This document shows positions 17,644 to 25,928 of a stretch of DNA of 64,000 nt, one piece after another. This DNA comes from Pseudonocardia kujensis (GTDB taxonomy: Bacteria > Actinomycetota > Actinomycetes > Mycobacteriales > Pseudonocardiaceae). Where the stretch lies: the NCBI RefSeq assembly GCF_021283305.1, contig NZ_JAJSOK010000015.1, positions 1-64,000 on the forward strand, read 5' to 3'. The notes under the pieces are model-generated. The model was not told the DNA's origin, did no database searches, and saw nothing but the letters and a program-made list of their open reading frames with translations. The position numbers and the translations under genes are program-made. Each line of letters opens with the position of its first letter. Position 1 is the stretch's first letter.

Positions 17644-18480
17644 ATGGCTGCACCTGCGGACCTCACGCCCGACGGCTCGTCGCTGACCTTCGTCGGCACG
17701 GCGACGACGCTGCAGCGGCTCGGCCCCTTCACCGTCCTCACGGACCCCAACTTCCTGCATCGGGGCGAGCGGGCCTATCTGGGCCACGGCCTCACCAGCA
17801 AGCGCCGCACCGAACCGGCCCTGGGGCCCGACGAGCTGCCGCCGCTCGACGCCGTCGTCCTGTCCCACCTGCACGGCGACCACTTCGACCGGCGCGCGCG
17901 GCGCGGGCTCCCGCAGTCCGTGCCGATCGTGACCACCCCGCACGCGGAGCGCCGGCTGCGGCGGCAGGGGTTCCGGGCCGCGGAGGGACTGCGGACCTGG
18001 GAGAGCTGGGAGACCGCGCGCGGCGACGCCGTGCTGCGCGTGACCGCGGTGCCCGGGCAGCACGGTCCCGCCCTGGTGCACCGCGCGCTGCCGCCCGTGA
18101 TGGGCGCGGTGCTGGAGCTCGAACGGGACGGACGCACGGTCCTGCGCCTCTACCAGACCGGCGACACCCTGATGCGGCCCTTCCTGCACCGTGTCCACGA
18201 GCGCTTCGGGCCGCCCGACGTCCTCGTCGCGCACCTGGGCGGGACGCGGGTCGCCGGGGTCCTGGTGACGATGGACGCACGGCAGGGCGCGGACCTGGTC
18301 GAGGCGTTCCGCCCCGGCACCACGATCCCCGTGCACTACGACGACTACGACGTGTTCCGCTCCCCGTTGAGCCACTTCACCCAGGAGCTGTACGACCGCG
18401 GCCTGTCGGCGGGGCTGCGGGTGCTGCACCGGGGCGAGACCGCGGCGCTGGAACCGGCCGCGGCACCCGTGCGCGGCTGA
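17644..18480 (+). CDS. Metallo-beta-lactamase-fold hydrolase (UlaG-like)
   Basis: The 278-residue protein has the metal-binding motif HLHGDHFD near residue 77, then TTPHAE, QTGDT and VPVHYDDYDVF, which fit the MBL fold. Such proteins hydrolyse phosphodiesters or lactones, but the substrate cannot be told. ATG 17644 lies just after a GGGGTACCGCCCC dyad; ATG 17590 would add 18 residues without a ribosome site. The 3' end overlaps the convergent sigma gene by 104 nt. Confidence 0.75.
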   Translation: MAAPADLTPDGSSLTFVGTATTLQRLGPFTVLTDPNFLHRGERAYLGHGLTSKRRTEPALGPDELPPLDAVVLSHLHGDHFDRRARRGLPQSVPIVTTPHAERRLRRQGFRAAEGLRTWESWETARGDAVLRVTAVPGQHGPALVHRALPPVMGAVLELERDGRTVLRLYQTGDTLMRPFLHRVHERFGPPDVLVAHLGGTRVAGVLVTMDARQGADLVEAFRPGTTIPVHYDDYDVFRSPLSHFTQELYDRGLSAGLRVLHRGETAALEPAAAPVRG

Positions 18481-19381
18481 CCGGGCCGGCCGGGCCGGAC
18501 GGGCCGGTCGGACCTGCAGGGTCGGCCGGCGGCTCGGCGGCGGGCGGCCGGTCGTCGAGCAGCCCGCGGCGGAGCTCGGCGAGCGTCCGCGAGAGCAGCC
18601 GGGACACGTGCATCTGGGAGATGCCGACCCGTTCGGCGATCTGCGTCTGGGTCATCTCGCCGAAGAAGCGCAGCATGAGGATGGTGCGCTCCCGCTCCGG
18701 GAGCCGGTCGAGCAGCGGGCGGAGCGCGTCGCGGTACTCGACGAGGTCGAGCTCGCGGTCCAGCTCGCCGAGCCGGTCGGCCAGCGGGGTGTCGCCCTCC
18801 TCGTCGCCCGCGACGGCGTCGAGCGAGCCGGCGCTCTGGTTCGCCTGTGCGTCGAGGGCCTCGATGACCTCCTCGACCCCGGCGCCCAGGTGCGCGGCGA
18901 GCTCGCTGGGTTTCGGTGCCCGGCCGAGCTGCTGGGACAGCGGCCCGGTCGCGCGGCGGATCGCCACGCCCAGCTCCTTGAGCCGGCGCGGCACCCGCAT
19001 GCTCCAGGTGCGGTCGCGGAAGTAGCGCAGGATCTCCCCGCGCACGCAGGGGATGAGGTAGCCGAGGAACTCGCCCTGGGCGCGCTCGGGGTCCCAGCGG
19101 TCGATCGCCGCGATCAGGCCCACGGTCGCGACCTGAACCAGGTCGTCGAGCCCGCCGGGGTAACCGCGGCCGTGCTTCTTGGCCAGGTGCCGGGCCACCG
19201 GGAGGAAGCCGAGGACGAGCTCGTCGCGCAGCGCGCCCCGCCGGGGATCGGCCGGATCGAGCTCCGCATAGGCGTACAGGCGGGGCATGAGGTCGACGTA
19301 CTCGCTGTCCGGCGGCACCTCGTCGGGGCGCTCGGCGTCCCCGGTCCCGCCGGCCGGCGGCGTGCGCAGCCCGGCCGTCAC
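18377..19381 (-). CDS. SigB/SigF-family sigma factor 1
   Basis: The 334-residue sigma-70 protein of the SigB/SigF/SigG type has region 2 (DDLVQVATVGLIAAIDRWDPERAQG), region 3 (LGRAPKPSELAAHLG) and region 4 (TQTQIAERVGISQMHVSRLLSRTL). A Pro/Arg-rich tail of about 65 residues follows and overlaps the MBL gene. The start is uncertain: GTG 19381 has no ribosome site of its own but overlaps the stop of a 22-codon leader ORF with an excellent one. GTG 19408 is the alternative. It is about 70% alike by eye to sigma factors 2 and 3. Confidence 0.85.
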   Translation of the reverse strand: MTAGLRTPPAGGTGDAERPDEVPPDSEYVDLMPRLYAYAELDPADPRRGALRDELVLGFLPVARHLAKKHGRGYPGGLDDLVQVATVGLIAAIDRWDPERAQGEFLGYLIPCVRGEILRYFRDRTWSMRVPRRLKELGVAIRRATGPLSQQLGRAPKPSELAAHLGAGVEEVIEALDAQANQSAGSLDAVAGDEEGDTPLADRLGELDRELDLVEYRDALRPLLDRLPERERTILMLRFFGEMTQTQIAERVGISQMHVSRLLSRTLAELRRGLLDDRPPAAEPPADPAGPTGPSGPAGPVSRARVPRPVPAPRSRPGAAPAAPPTGRGRTAPG

Positions 19382-19446
19382 CGGGCACGCCGCGGGTACG
19401 ACCGGCACGACGGGACGGGTCGGTCGGCTCGGGGCCCGACGGTCAC
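19378..19446 (-). CDS. Putative leader peptide coupled to sigma factor 1
   Basis: A 22-residue Arg/Pro-rich ORF starts at GTG 19446, 8 nt after GGAGGGAG (19462-19455). It ends in a TGA that overlaps the GTG of the sigma gene. The strong ribosome site belongs to this frame and the sigma frame has no start near it. The sigma 3 gene has the same arrangement, which supports a real translational-coupling device. No peptide evidence exists. Confidence 0.4.
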   Translation of the reverse strand: MTVGPRADRPVPSCRSYPRRAR

Positions 19447-19484
19447 GTGGTGTGCTCCCTCCGTCGTGGGTCGTGCGGTTCGAC

Positions 19485-19504
19485 GGGCGGACTGTTTCAC
19501 CCCG
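19485..19504 (-). promoter_or_regulatory. Upstream block shared by sigma genes 1 and 3
   Basis: The minus strand carries GGGGTGAAACAGTCCGCCC, followed by a GTCG-AAC segment. Sigma gene 3 has GGGGTGAAGCAGACCGCCC at 22221-22239 with a matching continuation. It is either a promoter, an operator or part of an mRNA leader. Confidence 0.45.
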
Positions 19505-19712
19505 GCGCCGGGCGCCGCGGCGGACGCTACCCGGGCGTCCGACCGACCGCAGGCCGGGAGCCCGGGCGCGGCCCGGAGCCGCCCGATCGGGCGGCTCGCG
19601 GGCGCCGTCGCCCCACCGCCTTCGCGGTGCACTCCGCGGGCGCGTCGTGACCGTCGCCTCCGTCCTGCCCCCGTGATGTAACGCCTCCGGCCCCCGCCGC
19701 GCTGACACCCCG

Positions 19713-20117
19713 GTGAGCACGTTCGAGTGGCGGGAGGTCGACCTCCGGGTGGCCGGGGCACGGGTCGACGGGGTGCGGGTGCGGGCGGCCGAGCCGGCGC
19801 GGGGCACGGTGGTCCTGGCGGTCGCCGGCGAGATCGACGTCGCGCAGGCCGGCGCCGTGCGCCGGGCCGCGGAGCCGTGTCTGGGCCGCGGTGTGCGGCT
19901 GGTCCTCGACCTCTCGGGCCTGACCTACCTCGGCTCGCACGGGCTGGCGGTCCTGGCCGATCTCGACGGCGCGGCGCGTGACCGGTCGGCCGCGCTCGTC
20001 GTGGTGACCGGCGCGGGGAACAAGGCGGTGCTGCGGCCCGTGGCCCTCACCGCGATGGACCAGGTCCTGCGCCTCGCCCCCACCCTCGGTGCCGCGCTGG
20101 ACGACCCGGCGGCCTGA
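19713..20117 (+). CDS. STAS-domain protein
   Basis: The 134-residue STAS protein has a longer N-terminus (FEWREVDLRVAGARVDGVRV) and the core VLAVAGEIDVAQAGAVRRA...LVLDLSGLTYLGSHGLAVL. A Ser is kept at the phosphosite but the flanking Asp-Ser-Ala-Gly is Gly-Ser-His-Gly. It starts at GTG 19713 with a poor ribosome site. Its position between divergently read sigma genes makes it a plausible antagonist for one of them. Confidence 0.75.
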   Translation: MSTFEWREVDLRVAGARVDGVRVRAAEPARGTVVLAVAGEIDVAQAGAVRRAAEPCLGRGVRLVLDLSGLTYLGSHGLAVLADLDGAARDRSAALVVVTGAGNKAVLRPVALTAMDQVLRLAPTLGAALDDPAA

Positions 20118-20345
20118 ACCCGCTCGCCGCGCCTCCACGACGTGCGCGCCAGGCCGCCGCGCGGGCGGCCACCTCGGCGGCGGACGGCGCGAACACGGGC
20201 TCCTCCGGGCCGTGCGCGTCGGCGTCGGGCAGCGCGTCCACCCACGCCCGGTCCCACCGCCATCGGCCGACGGTACGGCGCGCGGCCGTGTCGTGGTGCC
20301 GCCGGACGGGGCAGCCCGCGCCCCCGCTGTGACCCGGACCACCGG

Positions 20346-20370
20346 GTGTTTGGCACTCCTGCCCGGGTGG
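20346..20370 (+). promoter_or_regulatory. Possible SigB/SigF-type promoter for sigma factor 2
   Basis: GTGT, 15 nt, GGGTGG lies about 150 nt upstream of the sigma 2 start. The -10 departs from GGGTAN. The surrounding 400 bases (20118-20517) hold no gene I can support. Confidence 0.35.
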
Positions 20371-20517
20371 GACCCGCGGATCACGAGGGTCGAGCCGACG
20401 GCCCCTACCGGCGAGCCGGCCCCCGAGTGCCGCGACGACGTCCGGGTCCCCGTCGGGCGGCCCGGGCGCGGTCCACCGCTCCGGCCCGCCCGACCCCGAT
20501 CCTGGCAAGGAGCGCCC

Positions 20518-21339
20518 GTGTCCGTGCACGCCCTTCCGGAGTCCGGCCACGACCCGGACCCGCAGCTCACCCGGCCCAGCGAGTACGCCGACGAGATGCC
20601 GCGGCTGCGGCGCTTCGCGGCCCTCCCGGAGGGCTCGCCGGAGCGGGCGCGGCTGCGGTCCGAGCTGATCGTCGCCTTCCTGCCCGTGGTGCGGAACCTC
20701 GCCAGGCGGCACGGCGCCGGCTACCGCGGCGGCCAGGAGGACCTGGTGCAGGTGGGCACGGTGGGCCTGATCAACGCGGTCGACCGGTGGGACCCCGAGC
20801 GGGCCCAGGGCGAGTTCCTCGGCTTCCTCATCCCGTCGGTGCGCGGCGAGATCCTGCGCTACTTCCGCGACCGCACCTGGTCGGTGCGGGTGCCGCGGCG
20901 GCTCAAGGAGCTCAGCGTCGAGATCACCCGGGCCACCGGCCCGCTGTCGCACCGGCTCGGCCGGGCCCCGAAGCCGAGCGAGCTGGCCCGGCACCTGGGC
21001 GTCGACGTCGGCGAGGTCGTCGAGGCGCTCACCGCCAAGGCCAACCAGCACAGCACCCCGCTGGAGGCGGTGGCGGGCGACGAGCCCGGCACCGGCGTCG
21101 TCGACGGCCTCGGCGACCTCGACCGCAACCTCGAGAAGGTGGAGAACCGCGAGGCACTGCGCCCGCTGATCGCCGAGCTGCCCGAGCGCGAGCGCGGCAT
21201 CCTCACCCTGCGCTTCTTCGGCGACCGGACGCAGACCCAGATCGCCGAGCACTTCGGCATCTCGCAGATGCACGTCTCCCGCCTGCTGGCGCGCACCCTG
21301 ACGCGGTTGCGCGAGGGCCTGACCGAGGACCGCGGGTGA
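20518..21339 (+). CDS. SigB/SigF-family sigma factor 2
   Basis: The 273-residue sigma factor has region 2 (EDLVQVGTVGLINAVDRWDPERAQG), region 3 (LGRAPKPSELARHLG) and region 4 (TQTQIAEHFGISQMHVSRLLART). Unlike its neighbours it has its own AAGGAG six nt before GTG 20518. It lacks the long C-terminal tail of sigma 1. It is followed by two small genes of unknown function on the same strand. Confidence 0.9.
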   Translation: MSVHALPESGHDPDPQLTRPSEYADEMPRLRRFAALPEGSPERARLRSELIVAFLPVVRNLARRHGAGYRGGQEDLVQVGTVGLINAVDRWDPERAQGEFLGFLIPSVRGEILRYFRDRTWSVRVPRRLKELSVEITRATGPLSHRLGRAPKPSELARHLGVDVGEVVEALTAKANQHSTPLEAVAGDEPGTGVVDGLGDLDRNLEKVENREALRPLIAELPERERGILTLRFFGDRTQTQIAEHFGISQMHVSRLLARTLTRLREGLTEDRG

Positions 21340-21415
21340 GCCCCCGGACGGGGCCCCGCCGCGGCCCGGACGGTTGGGCGAGGCGCCCGCCGGCAATCCG
21401 GGCGGTGTGGCCGGG

Positions 21416-21724
21416 ATGAGCGACGACGGGGGAGACCGGGCACGGGCGGCGGAGACCATGCGGTCGGCGCCGGCGCCGGCGCTGCGCGCGGGCTTCGCGC
21501 TGTGCGAGCTCAGCCTGCGCGACCTCTGGACGGCGCAGGTGGCCCTCGGCGGGATGCTGGGCGAGGACGAGCTGCGCGAGATCCTGGAGCTGCGCCGCGA
21601 GCCCACCTGGGCCGAGCACGACGTGGTCGCGGCGGCGCTCAACGAGTGGTTCACCGAGCGCGGCCAGGACCATCCCGTGGCCTACTCCGAGGAGCTGCGG
21701 GGCGACGGCCCCGAAGGCCCGTGA
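21416..21724 (+). CDS. Hypothetical protein downstream of sigma factor 2
   Basis: The 102-residue protein starts MSDDGGDRARAAETM. Its middle (LCELSLRDLWTAQVALGGMLGEDELREIL) and C-terminus (HDVVAAALNEWFTERGQDHPVAYSEEL) look helical and well formed, suggesting a real small protein. No family is recognised. ATG 21416 was preferred over an upstream TTG. It lies 76 nt after sigma 2, so it could be an operon partner such as an anti-sigma-like protein, but no such motif is seen. Confidence 0.6.
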   Translation: MSDDGGDRARAAETMRSAPAPALRAGFALCELSLRDLWTAQVALGGMLGEDELREILELRREPTWAEHDVVAAALNEWFTERGQDHPVAYSEELRGDGPEGP

Positions 21725-21808
21725 CGGACGGTTAGGAACGGGGCCGGCCGGGAACCCGAACCCCGATCGGGTGATGCGCCCGGACCGACGGACCCACGGG
21801 GAGCGACC

Positions 21809-22111
21809 ATGACCTCGACCGACCGGCCGACCACGCAGCGCCGGGGCAGCGACGACGGCGGCGACGGCGACGGCGCGCGCCCGCACCCGCGTGAGATGTT
21901 CATCGGCTTCCTGCTCGACACGGTGCGCCAGGACCCGTTCCCCAGCGGGACGCAGCTCGACCTCATCGAGGAGTCCATCCCGGCGCACATGGTGCCCGAG
22001 TACGTCGAGGTGCTCATCGAGAAGTCGCGCGAGGGGTGCTTCCCGAGCACGGACGTCCTGCGTCGCATCCAGCGGATGTCCGCCGGTCCGGGGCCCGCCC
22101 CGCGCTGCTGA
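21809..22111 (+). CDS. Hypothetical helical protein
   Basis: The 100-residue protein starts at ATG 21809 behind GGGGAG. A charged, Gly/Asp-rich N-terminus (~28 residues) precedes a compact helical part (MFIGFLLDTVRQDPFPSG...VPEYVEVLIEKSREGCFPS). It is on the same strand between sigma genes 2 and 3. Family and function are unknown. Confidence 0.65.
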   Translation: MTSTDRPTTQRRGSDDGGDGDGARPHPREMFIGFLLDTVRQDPFPSGTQLDLIEESIPAHMVPEYVEVLIEKSREGCFPSTDVLRRIQRMSAGPGPAPRC

Positions 22112-22220
22112 GGCCGGCCCCGCCCGGGGACGTCGTCGCAGGTCCGGGCATTTCGACGCGCGCACGGGAGGGGTGCGGCCGTACCGTCGACGGTGCTCGC
22201 CGCGCTCGCCGCGGCGGGCC

Positions 22221-22239
22221 GGGGTGAAGCAGACCGCCC
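22221..22239 (+). promoter_or_regulatory. Upstream block shared by sigma genes 1 and 3 (copy 2)
   Basis: GGGGTGAAGCAGACCGCCC followed by TCGTCGGAAC matches the sigma 1 copy at 19504-19485. The distance to the sigma start is 102 nt here and about 122 nt there. Confidence 0.45.
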
Positions 22240-22269
22240 TCGTCGGAACGATCGGCGGAGGGATCCCCC

Positions 22270-22326
22270 GTGCGCCCCACCACCGTGCGCCCCGCACCCG
22301 TGCCCCGACCCGGACCGCGCCCGTGA
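22270..22326 (+). CDS. Putative leader peptide coupled to sigma factor 3
   Basis: An 18-residue Arg/Pro/Val-rich ORF (VRPTTVRPAPV...) starts at GTG 22270, six nt after GGAGGGA (22257-22263). Its TGA overlaps the GTG of sigma 3 at 22323. The sigma frame has no start codon near that ribosome site. This parallels the leader of sigma 1. Confidence 0.4.
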   Translation: MRPTTVRPAPVPRPGPRP

Positions 22327-23147
22327 CCCCCGAGGCGATCGCCGAGCCCGAGGGACAGGCGACCGCGAGCGAGTACGTCGGGCTCATGCCGGCGCTGGAG
22401 CGGTACGCCTCGTTGCCCGCCGACCATCCGGAGCGCACGCGGCTGCGCGAGGAGCTGGCGCTGGGCTTCCTGCCCGTCGTGCGGAACCTCGCCGCGCGGC
22501 ACGCGCGTGGCTACCCGGGTGGGCTCGAGGACCTGGTCCAGGTGGGGACGGTCGGGCTGCTCAGCGCGCTCGACCGCTGGGACCCGGAGCTGGCCCGCGG
22601 TGAGTTCCTCGGCTACCTGGTGCCGTGCGTGCGCGGGGAGATCCTGCGCTATTTCCGGGACCGGACCTGGACGATGCGGGTGCCGCGCCGGCTCAAAGAC
22701 CTCACGGTGGCGATCCGCCAGGTGACCGGCCCGATGTCGCAGCAGCTGGGGCGCGCGCCGCGGCCCTCGGAGCTGGCCGCGCACCTCGACGTGCCGGTCG
22801 ACGAGGTGATCGAGGCACTCGACGCCGAGGCGAACCAGCACTCGGGGTCGCTCGACGCCGTGCTGGGCGAGGACGACGCCGACAACCCGATCGGCAACCG
22901 CCTCGGCGAGCTCGACCGCGCACTCGACCTCGTCGAGTACCGGCACGCGTTGCGCCCGCTGCTGGACCGGCTGCCCGAGCGGGAACGCACGATCCTGCTG
23001 CTCCGCTTCTTCGGCGAGATGACCCAGACGCAGATCGCGGAGCGGATCGGCATCTCACAGATGCACGTGTCGCGGCTGCTCTCCCGCACCCTGCGGCGGC
23101 TGCGGGCCGAGCTGCTCGACGACGTCCCGACCGACGTCGCCGGATGA
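22323..23147 (+). CDS. SigB/SigF-family sigma factor 3
   Basis: The 274-residue sigma factor has region 2 (EDLVQVGTVGLLSALDRWDPELARG), region 3 (LGRAPRPSELAAHLD) and region 4 (TQTQIAERIGISQMHVSRLLSRTL). It is closest by eye to sigma 1 (shared EALDA.ANQ.GSLDAV and LPERERTIL segments). GTG 22323 overlaps the leader ORF stop. It converges on the manganese catalase gene. Confidence 0.9.
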   Translation: MTPEAIAEPEGQATASEYVGLMPALERYASLPADHPERTRLREELALGFLPVVRNLAARHARGYPGGLEDLVQVGTVGLLSALDRWDPELARGEFLGYLVPCVRGEILRYFRDRTWTMRVPRRLKDLTVAIRQVTGPMSQQLGRAPRPSELAAHLDVPVDEVIEALDAEANQHSGSLDAVLGEDDADNPIGNRLGELDRALDLVEYRHALRPLLDRLPERERTILLLRFFGEMTQTQIAERIGISQMHVSRLLSRTLRRLRAELLDDVPTDVAG

Positions 23148-23213
23148 GCCGGGCGGCCCACAGGTTCCCGCGGCCGGGCCCGTCTCACCACACCGGCTCC
23201 GTCCGGCCGGGGC

Positions 23214-24095
23214 TCACTCCTTGTTGAGCTTGTCCTGGGCCAGACCTGCGGCCTTCTCCATCGTGTTGGGCAGCTCGGTGGTGCCGTAGAAGCGGCTGTC
23301 CGGGTGGGTGGGCGGCGGCATCGGCACCGAGGACGTCGGCCCCTCGTGGTAGGTGAACTCGCCGTTGCCGTCCGGGCTCGGGCCCGCGGCCCAGCGGCCC
23401 TCGCCGGCCCGCGCACCGTCGGAGAAGTTGAGGTACTGGTAGGAGAACTCGGTGGCCTCCTTGCTCTGCGGGAAGTTGCTGGGCACGGGCATCTTCTCCG
23501 CGCCGGACTCCTTGAGCTCCTCGGCCGCGGCGAGCCACATGTTCTGGTGCATGGTGTCGCGGGCGAGCAGGAAGGACAGCAGGTCGCGCACGCCGGGGTC
23601 GTCGGTCATGTGGTAGAGCCGGGCGACCTGCAGCCGGCCCTGCATCTCGGCGTTGGCGTTGGAGGTGAAGTCCGCGAGCAGGTTGCCGCTGGCGGTGACG
23701 TAGCTGCCCTGCCAGGGGTTGCCCATGCTGTCCACCGGGCGGGCGCCGGCGCCCGCGACGATGCCGTGCTGGACGTCGGTGCCGCCGATGATCGCGGCGA
23801 CGGTCGGGTCGTCCTGGACGGCGTCGGAGGTGATGCCCAGCGGTGCCTTCTCCAGCAGCTGGGCGATCATCGTGGCGAGCATCTCGACGTGCCCGATCTC
23901 CTCGGACGCGATGCCGAAGACCAGGTCGCGGTACTTGCCGGGGGTGTGCATGTTCCAGCCCTGGAACATGTACTGCATCGCCACCGTGATCTCGCCGTAC
24001 TGCCCGCCCAGGACCTCCTGCAGCTTGCGGGCGTAGACGGCGTCGGGCTTCTCGGGGGTGGCCTTGAACTGCAACTCCTGACGGTGCAGGAACAT
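23214..24095 (-). CDS. Manganese catalase
   Basis: The 293-residue di-manganese catalase disproportionates hydrogen peroxide. The ferritin-like four-helix core carries Glu and His ligands in GEITVAMQYMFQGW, ASEEIGHVEML, AEMQGRLQVARLYH and RDTMHQNMW. The C-terminus is the usual extended Pro/Gly-rich arm (TYHEGPTSSVPMPPP). ATG 24095 follows GAGGAG. A good SigB-type promoter lies 105 nt upstream and is arranged divergently with the hemerythrin gene, so the two may be induced together. Confidence 0.92.
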   Translation of the reverse strand: MFLHRQELQFKATPEKPDAVYARKLQEVLGGQYGEITVAMQYMFQGWNMHTPGKYRDLVFGIASEEIGHVEMLATMIAQLLEKAPLGITSDAVQDDPTVAAIIGGTDVQHGIVAGAGARPVDSMGNPWQGSYVTASGNLLADFTSNANAEMQGRLQVARLYHMTDDPGVRDLLSFLLARDTMHQNMWLAAAEELKESGAEKMPVPSNFPQSKEATEFSYQYLNFSDGARAGEGRWAAGPSPDGNGEFTYHEGPTSSVPMPPPTHPDSRFYGTTELPNTMEKAAGLAQDKLNKE

Positions 24096-24199
24096 GGGGG
24101 CTCCTCAGGGCTTCGGTGGCGCCGCGCGCGGGCGACGAGGACGCGCGGCGCGGTGCGCCGCGGCGGGCCGGCTCGGCGATTCGTCCGGCCGGGCCGCGG

Positions 24200-24224
24200 A
24201 TGCCCGGCTCCGACGGTCGCAAAC
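24200..24224 (-). promoter_or_regulatory. SigB/SigF-type promoter for manganese catalase
   Basis: The minus strand reads GTTT (24224-24221), 15 nt, GGGCAT (24205-24200), one mismatch from GGGTAT. Confidence 0.6.
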
Positions 24225-24239
24225 CGGTGTCGTTCGTGG

Positions 24240-24263
24240 GTTGACGCGGACCCGCGGGGGTAG
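24240..24263 (+). promoter_or_regulatory. SigB/SigF-type promoter for the hemerythrin gene
   Basis: GTTG, 14 nt, GGGTAG ends 40 nt before the ATG. It is divergent from the catalase promoter, with 15 nt between the two. Confidence 0.5.
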
Positions 24264-24303
24264 CCGCGCGACCGATGCGGTCCACCACCACGAGGAGACA
24301 GCC

Positions 24304-24885
24304 ATGACCGAGACCGTCGCGCGTGACGACGTGCCGGCGACCGACGTCGTCGACGAGCTGACCGACGACCACCACCAGGTGCTCGAGCTGCTGGAACGCA
24401 TCCCCGCGACGCGGGTGGCCCAGGAGCGCCGGGACATGGCGGACACCGCCATCGCCGAGGTGGTGCGGCACTCGGTCGCCGAGGAGATGTACGTCTACCC
24501 GGCGATGACCGAGGCCCTCGACCACGGCGGCGACACCGTCGAGCACGACAAGGAGGAGCACAACAAGCTCGAGCGGATCATGAAGGACCTCGAGGGCGTC
24601 GACGGCGACGACCCGCAGTTCGACACCCTCGTGGGCGACATGGCCCGCGCGCTGCGCCACCACGCGCAGGAGGAGGAGACCGAGCAGTTCCCGCGGATGC
24701 GGGAGCGGATGTCCAAGGAGACGCTGCTGGAGCTGCGGCGCAAGGTCCAGGCGGCCAAGAAGATCGCGCCGACCCGCCCGCACCCCGACGCGCCCAACTC
24801 GGAGCTGTTCCACAAGATGGCAGGTCCGGGCGTGGGCCTCGTCGACCGGCTCCGGGACCGGCTCAGCGGCCGCGAGGCGGGCTGA
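24304..24885 (+). CDS. Hemerythrin HHE-domain protein
   Basis: The 193-residue protein has iron-binding helices with DDHHQVLELL, VRHSVAEEMYVYPAM, EHDKEEHNKL and RHHAQEEETEQFPRM. The set fits a bacterial di-iron HHE domain (oxygen, NO or peroxide sensing, or iron handling). A C-terminal Arg/Lys-rich tail follows (~135-193). ATG 24304 follows GAGGAGACAGCC. The Mn-catalase neighbour points to oxidative stress defence. Confidence 0.88.
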   Translation: MTETVARDDVPATDVVDELTDDHHQVLELLERIPATRVAQERRDMADTAIAEVVRHSVAEEMYVYPAMTEALDHGGDTVEHDKEEHNKLERIMKDLEGVDGDDPQFDTLVGDMARALRHHAQEEETEQFPRMRERMSKETLLELRRKVQAAKKIAPTRPHPDAPNSELFHKMAGPGVGLVDRLRDRLSGREAG

Positions 24886-24965
24886 GGCGCGACGCCGGCG
24901 GCGTCCGGGCGTCGCGATCACGCCCGGGCGTCGCCCGCCCGCCGGAGCTGCGGAGCGAGGTCCGC

Positions 24966-25769
24966 TCAACCGCTGAGCTGGGCGCGCAGGTGCGCCAGCG
25001 TGCGCGCCAGCAGCCGGGAGACGTGCATCTGCGAGATGCCGACCTTCTCGGCGATCTGGGTCTGGGTGTGCTCGCCGTAGAAGCGCAGCAGCAGGATCGT
25101 GCGCTCGCGCTCGGGCAGCTCGGCGATCAGCCTGCGCAGGTCGCCGCTGAGGTCGACGAGGTCCAGACCGGCGTCGGCGGCGCCGAGCCGGTCGGCGGGG
25201 GTGAACCCCGTCTCGGACTCGGGTTCGTCGAGGCTGTCCGCGCGGTGCCCGGCCAGGGCGTCGAGGGCCTCGACGACGTCGTCGAGCGACCGGTCGAGCT
25301 CGGCGGCGATCTCACTGGGCCGCGGGGCGCGGCCGAGGCGCTGGGTGAGGTCGATCGAGGCGCGGTTGACGGCGACCGTCAGGTCCTTGATCGCGCGCGG
25401 CACCCGCAGCGCCCAGGTGTGGTCGCGCAGGTGGCGGAGCATGGAGCCGCGGATGCTCGGGACGAGGTAGGCCAGCGGCCCGCCGGCCGTGACGTCCGGG
25501 TCGTAGTTGTCGATGGCCCGGATGAGCCCGACGACGCCGGCCTGCTCCAGGTCCTCGACCGCGGCGGACGTGGCGTACCGCTTGGCGAGGTTGCGCACCA
25601 GCGGGAGGAACTGGGTGATGAGGTAGTCCCGGCGCGTCTCGTGCTCGGGGTCCTCGGGACCGGCGCCGGCGTGTTCGCGCAGGACGGGCTCGAGGTCGTC
25701 GTAGCCGTGCGGACCGTCTCGCGCGTCGGCGCGGGCGCGCCCCGGCAGGGTGAGTGTGGTCGTGGGCAC
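24966..25769 (-). CDS. SigB/SigF-family sigma factor 4 (divergent, probably leaderless)
   Basis: The 267-residue sigma factor has region 2 (EDLEQAGVVGLIRAIDNYDPDVTAG), region 3 (LGRAPRPSEIAAELD) and region 4 (TQTQIAEKVGISQMHVSRLLARTL). Region 2 differs from the other three paralogues (DNYDPDVTAGGPLAYLVPSIRG instead of DRWDPERAQGEFLG, quoted in part), so it likely has a different role or arose earlier. GTG 25769 lies only 8 nt past a GGGTAG box, so its mRNA should start at or next to the start codon. The promoter type suggests self- or cross-activation. Confidence 0.9.
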   Translation of the reverse strand: MPTTTLTLPGRARADARDGPHGYDDLEPVLREHAGAGPEDPEHETRRDYLITQFLPLVRNLAKRYATSAAVEDLEQAGVVGLIRAIDNYDPDVTAGGPLAYLVPSIRGSMLRHLRDHTWALRVPRAIKDLTVAVNRASIDLTQRLGRAPRPSEIAAELDRSLDDVVEALDALAGHRADSLDEPESETGFTPADRLGAADAGLDLVDLSGDLRRLIAELPERERTILLLRFYGEHTQTQIAEKVGISQMHVSRLLARTLAHLRAQLSG

Positions 25770-25777
25770 GGGCTCGC

Positions 25778-25802
25778 CTACCCGGGTGGTCCGAGGACAA
25801 AC
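25778..25802 (-). promoter_or_regulatory. SigB/SigF-type promoter for sigma factor 4
   Basis: The minus strand reads GTTT (25802-25799), 15 nt, GGGTAG (25783-25778). It is one of the best matches in the window and predicts leaderless transcription and autoregulation. Confidence 0.7.
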
Positions 25803-25928
25803 GGGCCGCCGGGCCGTGCTCGGCGAACGGTGCGCGGCCACCCACCGCCCGCTCGGACGTTGCGGGCGGGCGCCGGGGCGGGAAAGGTGGCGGTCACACC
25901 CCGCGCGACACCGTGACGGAGGACAGCC

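Noticed and set aside
20047..20300. Minus-strand frame with Trp-rich, protein-like stretch (VGRWRWDRAWVDALPDAD)
   Set aside because: No start codon with a ribosome site was found, and the frame runs into the STAS gene. It could be a remnant but cannot be supported.
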